From assembly GCA_949358305.1 (NCBI GenBank), contig OX442322.1, positions 2,790,001-2,854,000 of the forward strand: a DNA stretch of 64,000 nucleotides. Direction: 5' to 3'. This DNA is from Strigamia acuminata (taxonomy: Eukaryota; Arthropoda; Chilopoda; Geophilomorpha; Linotaeniidae). The position numbers and the translations under genes were made by a program. This document shows, in pieces, positions 21,641 to 31,825 of this stretch; the first letter of the stretch is position 1; each line of letters begins with the position of its first letter. The notes beneath the pieces were generated by a model that was given only the letters and a program-made list of their open reading frames with translations, was not told the DNA's origin and did no database searches.

Positions 21641-23400
21641 TGTGACGATTCTACTTTTGGGCTAATTTATTAGTCCCTGTTAGATAGATAATTCGGTTTA
21701 TACAAGACGTTGCTAAGTTTAGCAACAACCTAAACGAGATAAGCTACGGAAGTCTTTACAAACATGAGTACGTGTTCGAATAGAAATAACTTACAGTTTT
21801 AGTGTGACATAACATATTTATTACTAAATATTAATGATAACAAAGATGGGTTCTTGACGCGTGTAAACGGGCGGCATCAACTGGTTGAGGATCCGGGCGA
21901 AGCCAGAGGAATACGGCTGACTTGCGGCATCGTCACAAATATCGCTACGGAGACGTATTTGGTCCGCAGCATCAATTATCTACAGAGTAAATATGCGAAG
22001 AGTCCTTCGCATAAACAGGAATATTCGGCAGAATACAGACTATTCCATAATTCAAATGAACAAAAGTAAAGTGATTAAATGAATATAACAAATGAATTGT
22101 TATATAAATATTAATTGGGCGGGGACCGTCACGACAATTGAGAGAACGTCGCGGGAGTTGTTGAGACTCCATCCGCCAGCATGCCTTACGACGACAAGAT
22201 CTCGTGATCAGGCGCCGAGTATTTAATTGTGTGCGTTAACTCGCTATCGGTGGTACCAACCACCAGGTAAACATTTCTATGGACTTACCGGGATAAAAAG
22301 TATTGCCAATACAGGATTACCAATGCCCGAGTAATTTGTTTAACACGATATATTTTATATATCGTTCGCGGGTTACTAACCCGGAGGGTACAATGGGGCG
22401 GGGACCGTCACGACGGTCGAGAGAACCGTCGCGGGAGGATTTGACTCCTCCATCCGCCAGCATGCCTTACGATGACGGGATCAGCAGATCGAGCACCGGG
22501 TAAAATATTAATCGGCCACTGCCGTTGGATTACCATTATCCAGGTAGTTATTTATCGTAACATCTTTAGATATCACTCACGGGCTACCAACCCGGCGTGT
22601 TACCTGTGTATTAGGCCTTTACCGACTTTTAACGAGCGGAAGGACCAATCGAGAAAAGACGGGAACCTGCGAGGGCTGTTTACAACAGCCATCCTGCAGC
22701 GGACTGAGGCCAGTTAGCTGAGGGACCTACTTTCATTTAGCAAGGTCGTACTGTATACGACCGTTATATTAAGCCACCGTACGAACTCTAACTGTCCCGT
22801 AGAACAGCAAGCTAACGTTACGGGGCCATTTCATGCGAATGCATGTCTATTACCGGAGTTAGCCTTCCCGAAATAGCCCTACAACAGCAATAACAAATAG
22901 TAATGAATACTAACTGTGGAGAGCTGAGGTGGCCTGATGTGTCGATAGAGAATAATGAAATCAAACGATAACAATTCAACTACAGACAATATACGTGTTC
23001 AGTTATCAAGCCAGGGGGGTGAGAGGTTGAGAAACTGAAGCTTATATAGTTCTGTAGAACTACTAGATTGGCGACAGCCAATCAACGTACGAATCGGTGG
23101 ATTCGTGGGTCACTAGTTCGGACCTAATATATGACTATGTCCAGATGGGCCCAGTTGGGGTCCGAAAGGTCCGATTGGTTCCCTTTGACAGGTAAGTAAT
23201 GTGAATATTGATTCGATAGAATCAACATTGTCAAGTAAATAATACTTAGTTTATGTCGAATAAAATAGTTATATTTTATTCACCGTGTCTAAATAATTAT
23301 TTATCACACTTTTTAGTTTTATCGCGTTTGAATTACGCGCGTTTGGTAAACAGCGCCATCTATTGTGAACATTGATAAATACTAATTTGTAATCATCACA
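21641..23400 (-). repeat. Solo LTR 1 of the LTR-E family, inside Cop-C leader
   Basis: Plus-strand ends are TGTGACGATT and AATCATCACA, matching the LTR-E LTRs except that the last inner bases differ (CATCACA for CGTCACA). ACGT flanks both sides (21637-21640, 23401-23404). At 1760 bp it is longer than its relatives because it holds a tandem duplication at about 22116-22610. Strand follows the inferred LTR-E orientation. No coding sequence; short ORFs crossing it are shared by chance with sister LTRs. Confidence 0.85.
22116..22610. repeat. Diverged tandem duplication within solo LTR 1
   Basis: Two units beginning near 22116 and 22392 both read GGGCGGGGACCGTCACGAC, then CATCCGCCAGCATGCCTTACG, then a GGTACCAACC- or ATTACC-containing tract and a CGGG(T/C)TAC(T/C)AACCCGG segment. 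The other three family LTRs have one unit. Confidence 0.7.
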
Positions 23401-23859
23401 ACGTGACGATAATTTCGGGAGAGAAACGTTTCAACAAGTGCGACAGTCCTTCCCAACCACACGTGAAGTGTAAGCCGAGATTCGCAGGGACGAATAAGCG
23501 GAAAGTAGTGGAAAAACGACGAGCGAGCGGACGATTTGCGGAGCCAACACGATAGGACACGAGATTCGGCAAAAAAGAGACAATTTTGAACTGCAAAACA
23601 CACGGGAAGTGTGATTCGACTAGAACTACAGCTAGAAACGTCAGGAAAACACCATTTTCAAACATTATTATTGAATTTTTGTTGAATTTTCGATATATTG
23701 TCATATTGTTAGTTTAGTTATGTGCTAGGATCAATACTAGCTTAGTTATAAGAACGAACTAACATCGCAACACTGCACACAGTTGCGATTTACCAGTACA
23801 GAGAGTGTTTTTGGGGTGATTTGTGTGAAAAGTGCCAATTTCAAACAAAGGAAAACACA
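23401..23859 (+). other. Cop-C leader, second part
   Basis: Continues the leader after solo LTR 1. It holds CACACGTGAAGTGTA at 23458-23472, aligned with the Cop-B motif, and a second similar copy near 23600. No gene. Confidence 0.55.
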
Positions 23860-24315
23860 ATGGATTCAGAAAAACTAGAAAGAAAGATAACATTGCTCAA
23901 CAGGACAAATTATGACGGCTGGAAGCAACAGATTAAGGTTCTGTTGATGCACCACGGCTGTTGGGCGTTTACAGACGGAACACAAGAAGCACTAGCACCT
24001 GGAGCGTCGTGGAGAGATCGATCCGACTATCAACTGCGAAAAGGAAGAGCATTTAGTCTGATTTATTATTCTATCGAGGAGCAATACCACGAGCTGCTCA
24101 ACGGGATTGAAGACGCCAAGACAGCGTGGGATACCTTGAAAACCAATTTTGAGCCGGTATCGAGAGCACGAATAATACGTCTACTGGATGAATTTTTTAG
24201 CCTGAAGTACGATCCAGCCACAGAGACGATTGGAATTTTTGCCGCGAAAATTAGGAATGCCGCAAAGAAACTGGCGACAAAGACTTTACTTTGGAAAAAG
24301 TGGAAGTGGAGTTAG
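23860..24315 (+). pseudogene. Cop-C Gag, broken by an internal deletion
   Basis: Starts at ATG 23860 (MDSEKLERKITLLN) as in Cop-B and follows Cop-B closely for about 140 residues (HHGCWAFTDGTQEALAPGAS, SRARIIRLLDEFF, KIRNAAKKLA). At about 24273 roughly 100 nt present in Cop-B and Cop-F are missing, removing about 34 residues and shifting frame, so this ORF ends at 24315. The rest of Gag continues at the start of the next ORF. This copy cannot make normal Gag. Confidence 0.85.
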
Positions 24316-27300
24316 TGGCCGAAGAAGGAAGACTTGCACAACAAAGGCGAGATTCAGGCCAGGAGCCAATCGTCGATGCCTTCAGTACGGGGCCAAACAA
24401 CTCTAACACAAAGAATAACGACAACACGGCGAGATTCCAACAACCACAACAACAACAACAACAAGGAAATAGTAGTCAGAAAGGTCGTGGTTTCGCAGGT
24501 GGACAAAAGGGTGGACGATCGAATTATCGTGGAAACAAAAACGCGAGAATTATTCGAGGAAACACCACCGGATCATCAGGACGAGGGCCGTGTTTCCGTT
24601 GCAGTCAGCCAGGTCATTGGGCGAGGGATTGCATCGTCCAACTCACGCCAGCTAACAGCCAAAACACGAATACTGTCGAGGAATTGGACACGAATATGAT
24701 GAATGTTGGCTTCCTCACCGAATTGAGTGAACAGGAGATGTTGCAGTGCGGCGCAGCCAACAATTGTTGGATCTATGACACCGGGGCCACTGGACATTTC
24801 TGTAAAGACAGGAACCAATTCGTAAATTTCAAAGAAATGAAAGGAACCATAAGCCAAGCGGACAAGAAAACATTAATACAAATCCAAAGAGTTGGAGACG
24901 TTTGTGTAATGTGTGTGGTGGGAAATGACACAATCCCAATCACATTGAAGAAAGTGTATTACGCACCAGATTTAAGAAGAAATCTACTGTCGGGACCTTG
25001 CATCGATGAAGCAAGATGTAAAGTGGCAATTGGTTCGGGTTTAGTTAAAATTTACGATCCACAATGGAAACGACAACTGATGGAAGCAGTTAAGAGAGAC
25101 AGACTTTATTATGTCAAAACAAGTGATTTGAAACTCGACATTGAAAGATTGAAATTGAAAGAAAGCAACAAGGCGAGTACTGGAGAACAACAAACACAGC
25201 AAACACAACAAACACAAGAGTCAACTAGCAAAAAGGCATCCAATCCAGAAGAAGCGAGATTATGGCATGAGAGACTTGGACATATCCACTTCCCAAGCGT
25301 GCAAGAGATGAGCAAGCGAAATGCAGTAATCGGACCGCCAATTCTCGACGTGTCAATTACACAGTGCGACGTCTGCACGTTGGCGAAGAAGAAATCGGTG
25401 TCTCACAAATCGCTGCCTGGAATTCGGTCGAAGGGACCATTACAACTTCTGCACATGGATGTATGCGGAGCTTTCAACACAGCGACACTGTCAGGAAATA
25501 GGTATTTCCTTACCATTACAGACGATTTCTCCCGTTATTCGACAGTGTACCTCATGAAGAGAAAAGACGAGGTATTTGACATTTTCCAAAAACACGTCAA
25601 ACGAATAGAACAATTATTGGGAAAATCGGTTTTAGCAATTTGGACGGACAACGGAATGGAATTTTGTTCAAATAAGTTTGGAGAATATCTTGAGGGACTA
25701 GGCATCATTCACGAGAGGACCAACGCGTATACGCCTGCCCAAAATGGCGTATCGGAAAGATTAAACCAAACGTTGGCCAATGGGATGCGAGCCCTTGTTT
25801 ATGACGCAAAATTGGAGCACAGATTTTGGGGAGAAGCCATCCTCACTTTCAATTATCTTAGGAACAGAATAGTCAAGTTAAATTCGGACAAAACCCCGAT
25901 GGAGTTGTATTATGGACGCAAACCATCACTCCGACATTTAAGGAAATTCGGACGTCTATGCTTCGTGCAAAAGAGAGTTGGAGATGGAAAGATAGACAAT
26001 AAAGGTTTGCACGGGATCATGCTTGGATATTCCAGGATCACCAAAGGATATCGAATATGGCTACCGGAATTTTCTAAAGTCATCGAAACTAGCGATGTTA
26101 AATTTGTGGAAAGCAGACGCGGAGTTGAAGGCGTGCTGGGCCTCCCTGAAAGGTACACATCGTACATCGATAACCTGGATGATAACTTGGATAATGACAG
26201 TGATCGTCAATATTATTCGGATGAAGATGTGAGGCCGCCGCTACCCCCGCCAGTGCCAATTAAGAAGAAAGAAAATCCACAACTGGAGTTACCTCAACTA
26301 AGACTCAAATTCAGATTGCCAGAAGAAAAGCTTCAAACCAGACCGCCAGCAATCATACCACAAGCGAGGGCACAAGTTCCAGAACCAGTACGGACAATAC
26401 CACATCTTGTGTGGAAGAAAACAGAGAAGATTAGGCCAACTGGACAGAAGGATGTCGAATACACAATTGAAGGATACGACAAATCTAAATTACGATCAAT
26501 ACCCGATGTCAAGCGTTATTTTGCGGATCACAATCTTTGTGTTCCAGAACACCTATTTCAAGACAAGAGAAGGAAGAAACCTTCTGAGTCAAATGTAATT
26601 GCAGACGACTTGGACGTAGATGAGTTGACTCTCGATTTCGACGCTAATCATCTTGACGTCTACATACTTGCACGATTCGAGCAGATAGCCGACCTTCCTG
26701 AAAAGAAAGAATGGGATCAAGCAATGTGCGACGAGATTGATACGATGCATGAGCGAGATGTGTGGGAATTGGTTCCACCACCACCTGACACCAAGATAAT
26801 TGGATGCAAGTGGATTTACACCACCAAACAAAACGACGAGGGGAAAATCGCACGCTACAAAGCGAGACTTGTTGCACAGGGCTTCTCTCAAGTATACGGA
26901 GAATCATATGAAGAGACATTTTCACCTGTCGTAGACTTTTCAATTGTTCGATTCATGTTTACATTGCTTGTCTGCATGCTGAAGTGGAGCTACATTCAGG
27001 CCGATGTGAAGTGTGCATATCTTTATGCAAAACTACATAAAACCATTTACATGCGCCAACCGAAAGGTTTTGTTTGTCAAGGCAAAGAAAATTATGTTTG
27101 TCGACTCTTTCGAGCCATTTATGGTCTACACCAATCGGGAAGAGAATGGGGCATCGAATTGGAGGACACTTTACTAAAGCTTGGACTGCAACATGTAAAT
27201 TGGTGTAACTGCGTCTACAAATATGGCAACATCGCATATTTGATAGTCTACGTCGATGATATTGTTGTTTTTGGAAAACAATACGAAGACGCAATGAAAG

Positions 27301-28238
27301 TTCTCGATATGGTCAAGACACAATTCGATTTGGTCATTCTGGGACAAACAAGAAAATTATTTGGAGTTGAGTTCTACCCATATGATCAACGAATGGTCTT
27401 ACATCAGAGATCATATGTCAACAAAGTTCTACTGAAGTTTAAGAACCATCTAGACTCTGTAAAAATCCGATTCCAACCGATGACAAAGGCAACTATCCTT
27501 ACAAAGCAAAGTTGTCCAAATACGATTGAAGACTTCAAGATAATGGAGGGAATTCCCTATCGAAGCTTGCTGGGATGTTTGGCGTTTATCGCATCAAGGA
27601 CAAGACCTGATATGACCTACGCTGTTAATATCCTAAGCCAGTTCCAATCCAACCCTGGGTGGGACCATTGGATCGCATTGCTTGACTTACTCAGTTACCT
27701 GAGAACGACGAAGAGCTTTGGATTGATGCTGTTCCCAAATGATCGAGTAGAAGTCATTGGTTATAGTGACTCTGACTATGCAAACAACAGGGATGACCGT
27801 ATCTCCATTGGAGGAACTCTCGTAACATTAGGAAATTTACCTATATACTGGAGGACATTTAAGCAGCGAAACGTCACGCTGTCAACCATGGAAGCCGAGT
27901 ATGTGGCCTTTACTGAAACAGTAAAGGACTACATATGGATTGTAAGAGTTCTGCACGAAATTGTCCCCGAACTCGCTGGTGGATTCGATCACCATATTTT
28001 ATGCGACAACATCTCGACTGTCGACTTCACCAAATCCAATGTGGAGAATCAAAAGACAAAACATATTGATATAAGGTATCACTTTATTCGAGAACTTGTG
28101 AGAAGGGACAATCTTCAAATCACGCATGTGGGGACGAAATGCAACTTTGCAGATATTTTTACGAAGTCAGTCGACAAAACTGACCTAGTTCAATTCTGTA
28201 ATCGTTTCTTGGTTGACTTAACTATTTTAAGCGCTTGA
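24291..28238 (+). CDS. Cop-C Gag tail-protease-integrase-reverse transcriptase-RNase H, long intact ORF
   Basis: An uninterrupted 1315-codon frame. Approximate residues: Gag C-terminus and Q-rich linker 1-95, CCHC knuckle CFRCSQPGHWARDC about 100, protease DTGATGHFC about 162, a short Q/T repeat about 300-313, GAG-pre-integrase WHERLGH about 324, integrase core LLHMDVCGAF about 387, TDNGMEF about 451 and SERLNQT about 486, proline-rich linker about 640-720, reverse transcriptase from about 812 with YVDDIVVFG about 985, RNase H to the end. The listed start is only the first possible start codon; the true polyprotein start was the Gag ATG. All catalytic motifs look intact. It ends just before a polypurine tract and the inner LTR. 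Confidence 0.92.
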   Translation: MEKVEVELVAEEGRLAQQRRDSGQEPIVDAFSTGPNNSNTKNNDNTARFQQPQQQQQQGNSSQKGRGFAGGQKGGRSNYRGNKNARIIRGNTTGSSGRGPCFRCSQPGHWARDCIVQLTPANSQNTNTVEELDTNMMNVGFLTELSEQEMLQCGAANNCWIYDTGATGHFCKDRNQFVNFKEMKGTISQADKKTLIQIQRVGDVCVMCVVGNDTIPITLKKVYYAPDLRRNLLSGPCIDEARCKVAIGSGLVKIYDPQWKRQLMEAVKRDRLYYVKTSDLKLDIERLKLKESNKASTGEQQTQQTQQTQESTSKKASNPEEARLWHERLGHIHFPSVQEMSKRNAVIGPPILDVSITQCDVCTLAKKKSVSHKSLPGIRSKGPLQLLHMDVCGAFNTATLSGNRYFLTITDDFSRYSTVYLMKRKDEVFDIFQKHVKRIEQLLGKSVLAIWTDNGMEFCSNKFGEYLEGLGIIHERTNAYTPAQNGVSERLNQTLANGMRALVYDAKLEHRFWGEAILTFNYLRNRIVKLNSDKTPMELYYGRKPSLRHLRKFGRLCFVQKRVGDGKIDNKGLHGIMLGYSRITKGYRIWLPEFSKVIETSDVKFVESRRGVEGVLGLPERYTSYIDNLDDNLDNDSDRQYYSDEDVRPPLPPPVPIKKKENPQLELPQLRLKFRLPEEKLQTRPPAIIPQARAQVPEPVRTIPHLVWKKTEKIRPTGQKDVEYTIEGYDKSKLRSIPDVKRYFADHNLCVPEHLFQDKRRKKPSESNVIADDLDVDELTLDFDANHLDVYILARFEQIADLPEKKEWDQAMCDEIDTMHERDVWELVPPPPDTKIIGCKWIYTTKQNDEGKIARYKARLVAQGFSQVYGESYEETFSPVVDFSIVRFMFTLLVCMLKWSYIQADVKCAYLYAKLHKTIYMRQPKGFVCQGKENYVCRLFRAIYGLHQSGREWGIELEDTLLKLGLQHVNWCNCVYKYGNIAYLIVYVDDIVVFGKQYEDAMKVLDMVKTQFDLVILGQTRKLFGVEFYPYDQRMVLHQRSYVNKVLLKFKNHLDSVKIRFQPMTKATILTKQSCPNTIEDFKIMEGIPYRSLLGCLAFIASRTRPDMTYAVNILSQFQSNPGWDHWIALLDLLSYLRTTKSFGLMLFPNDRVEVIGYSDSDYANNRDDRISIGGTLVTLGNLPIYWRTFKQRNVTLSTMEAEYVAFTETVKDYIWIVRVLHEIVPELAGGFDHHILCDNISTVDFTKSNVENQKTKHIDIRYHFIRELVRRDNLQITHVGTKCNFADIFTKSVDKTDLVQFCNRFLVDLTILSA

Positions 28239-28256
28239 TAATATGAGGGGGCCGAT

Positions 28257-28583
28257 TGTTGAAATATAATATGTGACCGCTTATGTATATATGTTCATGT
28301 CATATTGTCAAGCAGTAATGCTTTCTGATCGTTGTGACCTTTTGTTTGTGTTTGCTTTTCGCTGTACGACTAATAGCAGCTTTATTTACATTGTGTTTGC
28401 ATTTGTAGCCATAAGGTGGCACTGTATACCGTGTGGCTAGTCACATGACTAAAAGAAAAAATCTTTCACTCTGTGTTCAGCTTCTAAGCAGCAACCAAGT
28501 TGTCTCTTTATTTCTGATCTAAAGTTCTTCCAATTCCACTGCAAAACCACGAAATTATAAGTGGTTTCCTGCACAACTAAACA
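28257..28583 (+). repeat. Inner LTR of Cop-C, diverged from the outer pair
   Basis: Follows the polypurine tract TGAGGGGGCCGA at 28244-28255 and runs TGTTGAAATA to CAACTAAACA, 327 bp. It shares segments with the outer LTRs (GTCAAGCAG, GTGACCTTTTG, ATAAGGTGGC) but has diverged widely. No partner copy or target duplication exists in the window. It is the natural 3' LTR of the intact pol just upstream. Confidence 0.85.
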
Positions 28584-28770
28584 AAGTGTGCTTACCTGTA
28601 TGCAAAATTGCATAAAACGATATAATGCGCCAGCCAAAAGGCTTTATTTGTCGAGGCAAGGAGAATTACGTCTGTAGACTTCTCCGAGCAATTTACGGTT
28701 TGCACCAATCAGGAAGGGAGTGGGGCATTGAATTGGAGGACACTTTGCTACAACTCGGACTGCAACACGT
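28584..28770 (+). pseudogene. Cop-C second reverse transcriptase copy, first part
   Basis: Starts directly at the end of the inner LTR in the KCAYLYAKLHK motif, losing a base near 28622 (frameshift), then reads MRQPKGFICRGKENYVCRLL and IYGLHQSGREW, ending in LQHV at 28770. This duplicates about 27010-27200 of the intact pol. Solo LTR 2 follows, and the frame resumes at 30173; the 1406-bp insertion plus duplication accounts exactly for the change of frame. Confidence 0.85.
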
Positions 28771-30172
28771 TGTGACGATTCTACTTTTGGCTGATTTATT
28801 AGCCATTTAACAAGATAAATCGGTCGGAACAAGACGTTGTTAAGACTAACAACAACCTAACCGAGATAAGCTACGAAATGTGCGCTAAATGAATAAATGA
28901 CCAAATAATACGTACTTACGATTTTACCTGCTTGTTTCTTCGAATACAAATGGTTCGGGGTTCTGGTTACGTGTAAACGGGCGATGCTCGAAGGGTACGG
29001 CTGACTTTGCGGCATCGTCACAAATAACGCTACGGAGACGTATTCGGCTCCGCAGCACGAACGACTTTGAATGCGAAGAATACTTTGCATTCGCCGAGAT
29101 CTAAATTTGCTGATCATTCAATCGAATGATTCAGACTTCGAATATAACTAGAACTATAAAAATGCAACAAATAAAAGTTAGATATTATTTTTATGGGCGT
29201 GGACAGTCACGATAGTCGAGGGGACCATCGCGGGAGGTTTTGACACCTCCATCCGCCAGCATGCCTTACGACGTCGAGATCTCGTGATCAGGCGCCGGGT
29301 AATTAATTAATGGATATACCATTTAGTGGATTTACCAGTATCCAAGTAGTTTGTTTAGCACGATATTTTGTATACCGTTCACGGGCTACCAACCCGGAGC
29401 AACTACATTATATTAGCCCTTCACCGACCTTTAACGTACGGAAGGGCCAGTCATAGAAAGACGGGGACCTGAGAGATTACGGCACTTGATTGTCCATAAC
29501 AACCATCCTTACCGCGACCATGGGCCAGTTAGTTGAGGGGCCCACTTTCATCTGGCAAGGCCAACTGTATATAAACATTATATTATGTCACCGTACGAAA
29601 TCTAACTGTCCTTTAGAACAGCAAGCTAGCGCTACGGGACCATTTGGTTACCGGAGTTAGTCTTCCCGAAATGACGCTACAACAACAATATCCATTAGGA
29701 TGAGAATCGAGGGGGCCTGATGTGTCGATAAGAAAGAGAGAAATCAAATGATAACCAACAATACATACAAACATTATTCAGAGCAAGCCAGGGGGGTGGT
29801 AGAAAACCAGAGCTTATATAGTTCTGGAGAACAATCAGATTGGCGATAGCCAATCAGGTGCCTGGATCGACGGATTCGTGGATCACTAGTCCGGACCTAA
29901 TATAGACTGGGGTTCGGACCTAATATGGAATTGGGTCAAGAAGGGTCCAATTGGTCCCCTTCAACAAGTAAATATAAAATATAATATTGATTCGGTAAAA
30001 TCAATTGTTTAAGTAAATAATACTTTATCAGGTTTAATAAATATCTTATATTTATTCACATCATTATAACAATTAATTATAATTGTCGCAATTCATTCGA
30101 AAATGCGCGCTTTTAATCAAATAGCGCCGTCTGGCGATAAATCTGGGAAAATACGGTTTTACAACCGTCACA
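28771..30172 (-). repeat. Solo LTR 2 of the LTR-E family, inside the second Cop-C pol copy
   Basis: Ends TGTGACGATT and AACCGTCACA on the plus strand, 1402 bp, with ACGT on both sides (28767-28770, 30173-30176). It contains the family hallmarks CATCCGCCAGCATGCCTTACG, GGCCTGATGTGTCGATA and GGACCTAATATGGAATTGGG. No coding potential. Confidence 0.88.
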
Positions 30173-31218
30173 ACGTAAATTGGTGCAACTGCGTCTACAA
30201 GTATGGGAACATCGCATATTTGATCGTCTACGTGGACGATATTGTCGTTTTTGGGAAACGTTACGAAGACGCAATGAAAGTGCTCGACATGGTCAACACA
30301 CAATTCGATTTGGTCATTTTGGGACAGACGAGAAAATTATTAGGCGTCGAATTTACCTCATATAGGGAGCAGATGGTCTTACATCAAAAGACCTATATCA
30401 ACAAGGTCTTGCTGAGATTCAACGACCACTTGAAGTCAGTGAAGATTCGATTGCAGCAAATGGTAAAGTCTACCATTCTCACCAAACAACAATGTCCGAG
30501 CACGATCAAAGACTTTAGAATTATGAAAAGAATACCCTACCGGAATCTACTTGGGTGTTTGGCATTTATTGGATCAAGAACCAGACCCGACTTGACCTAT
30601 GCCATCAATATCCTTAGCCAGTTCCAGTCCAATCCAGGATGGGACCATTGGATTGCATTGCTGGATTTACTCAGTTACCTCAGAACAACAAAGAGCTTTG
30701 GATTGATGATTTTCCCAAATAATCGTGTTGAAATTGTTGGCTACAGTAATTCTGATTATGCCAACAATAGGGACGACCAAATTTCTATTGGAGGAACTAT
30801 TATATTGTTAGGAAATTCACCCGTGTATTGGAGAACATTCAAACAACGAAACGTCACGTTATCGACCATGGAGGCAGAGTATGTAGCTCTTACTGAAACA
30901 GTAAAAGACTACATATGGATTCTAAGAGTGCTATACGAAATTGTTCCTGAGTTGGCGGATAAATTCAATCACCATGTGTTATGCGATAACATATCGACAG
31001 TTGATTTTACAAAGTCCAACGTCGAAAACCGCAAAACAAAACATATCGACGTGAGATATCACTTCATTCGGGAACTCGTGAGAAGAGATAACCTTCAAAT
31101 TACACATGTGGGCACTAAGTGCAATTTTGCAGATATTTTCACGAAATCCGTGGATAAAACCGATCTAGTGTATTTCTGTAATCGTTTCCTGGTTGATATG
31201 AATGTATTGAGCGCTTGA
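30173..31218 (+). pseudogene. Cop-C second pol copy: reverse transcriptase C-terminal part and RNase H
   Basis: Open from VNWCNCVYKYG through YVDDIVVFG (about 30229), thumb, and RNase H (GYSNSDYANN, STMEAEYVAL, CDNISTVDFTKS, KHIDVRYHF) to TGA at 31216-31218. It is intact but headless, because upstream reverse transcriptase sequence lies beyond solo LTR 2 and a frameshift. The outer 3' LTR follows after a CGAGGGGGCCGA polypurine tract. This belongs to the same element as the outer LTRs. Confidence 0.88.
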
Positions 31219-31236
31219 TAATACGAGGGGGCCGAT

Positions 31237-31534
31237 TGTTGAAATATTATGTATTTATGTATCGTATTGTCAAGCAGTGACACTTTATATTTATCGTGAC
31301 CTTTTGTTAACTTTTGCTTTTGGCTAAACAAATAGCCGCTGCTCTATTTACAAGTGTGTTTGTATTTATTCCCATAAGGTGGCGTCGTATACCTATTGGC
31401 ATGTCATGTGACTTAAGAATAAAACTCACTCTATGTTTGATTTCACACCTGTGAACACCTGACTTTTACTTTGGACATTTTCCACACCATTGCAGATCTA
31501 TGCAATTAACACAAGTCTACAAGCATTTTCAACA
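31237..31534 (+). repeat. Cop-C 3' LTR
   Basis: 298 bp, TGTTGAAATA to TTTTCAACA, about one difference from 21041-21338, followed by target duplication ATTTT. Confidence 0.95.
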
Positions 31535-31825
31535 ATTTTCCCATCATTTTTCGGACAATCCTTAGTTATTTTTTTCCGGATTTGAAGTTTTATCGTGTAG
31601 TTAGATTGGAATTCTGAGCTTAGTCAAGTGATGTTAACGATAGTACCCGACACGATAATTACAAAATTTATTGTTTTCTTTTTCTGATTAGACACCGAAA
31701 AATCCCGTGTTCTGTTTACGTTATTAATTATACTTCAACCCATTTTGAAGTATGGAGGGGTTTGTTGGCGTGTTCTGCGCCATTTACTTCAATATGGTTT
31801 CATAACATTACGTTTCATTTATGAT
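31535..31825 (+). pseudogene. Cop-A pol C-terminus, polypurine tract and LTR start
   Basis: After the ATTTT duplication the Cop-A frame continues (PSFFGQSLVIFF) to TGA at 31583-31585; Cop-C therefore sits in the last codons. A T-rich stretch follows, then TATGGAGGGGTT (31751-31762), a polypurine tract, and TGTTGGCGTG at 31763, the probable 3' LTR start. LTR-E interrupts this LTR at 31826. Confidence 0.75.

Larger units (their letters stand above)
21041..31534 (+). mobile_element. Cop-C: composite copia element with an extra internal LTR
   Basis: Outer LTRs 21041-21338 and 31237-31534 (298 bp) differ at about one base, and ATTTT flanks both ends (21036-21040, 31535-31539). Inside are a leader, gag with a deletion, an intact pol (24291-28238), a second diverged LTR (28257-28583) and a second copy of the pol 3' end (28584-31218). 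Two solo LTRs of the LTR-E family were added later. The near-identical outer LTRs show the composite integrated as one unit. Confidence 0.9.
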
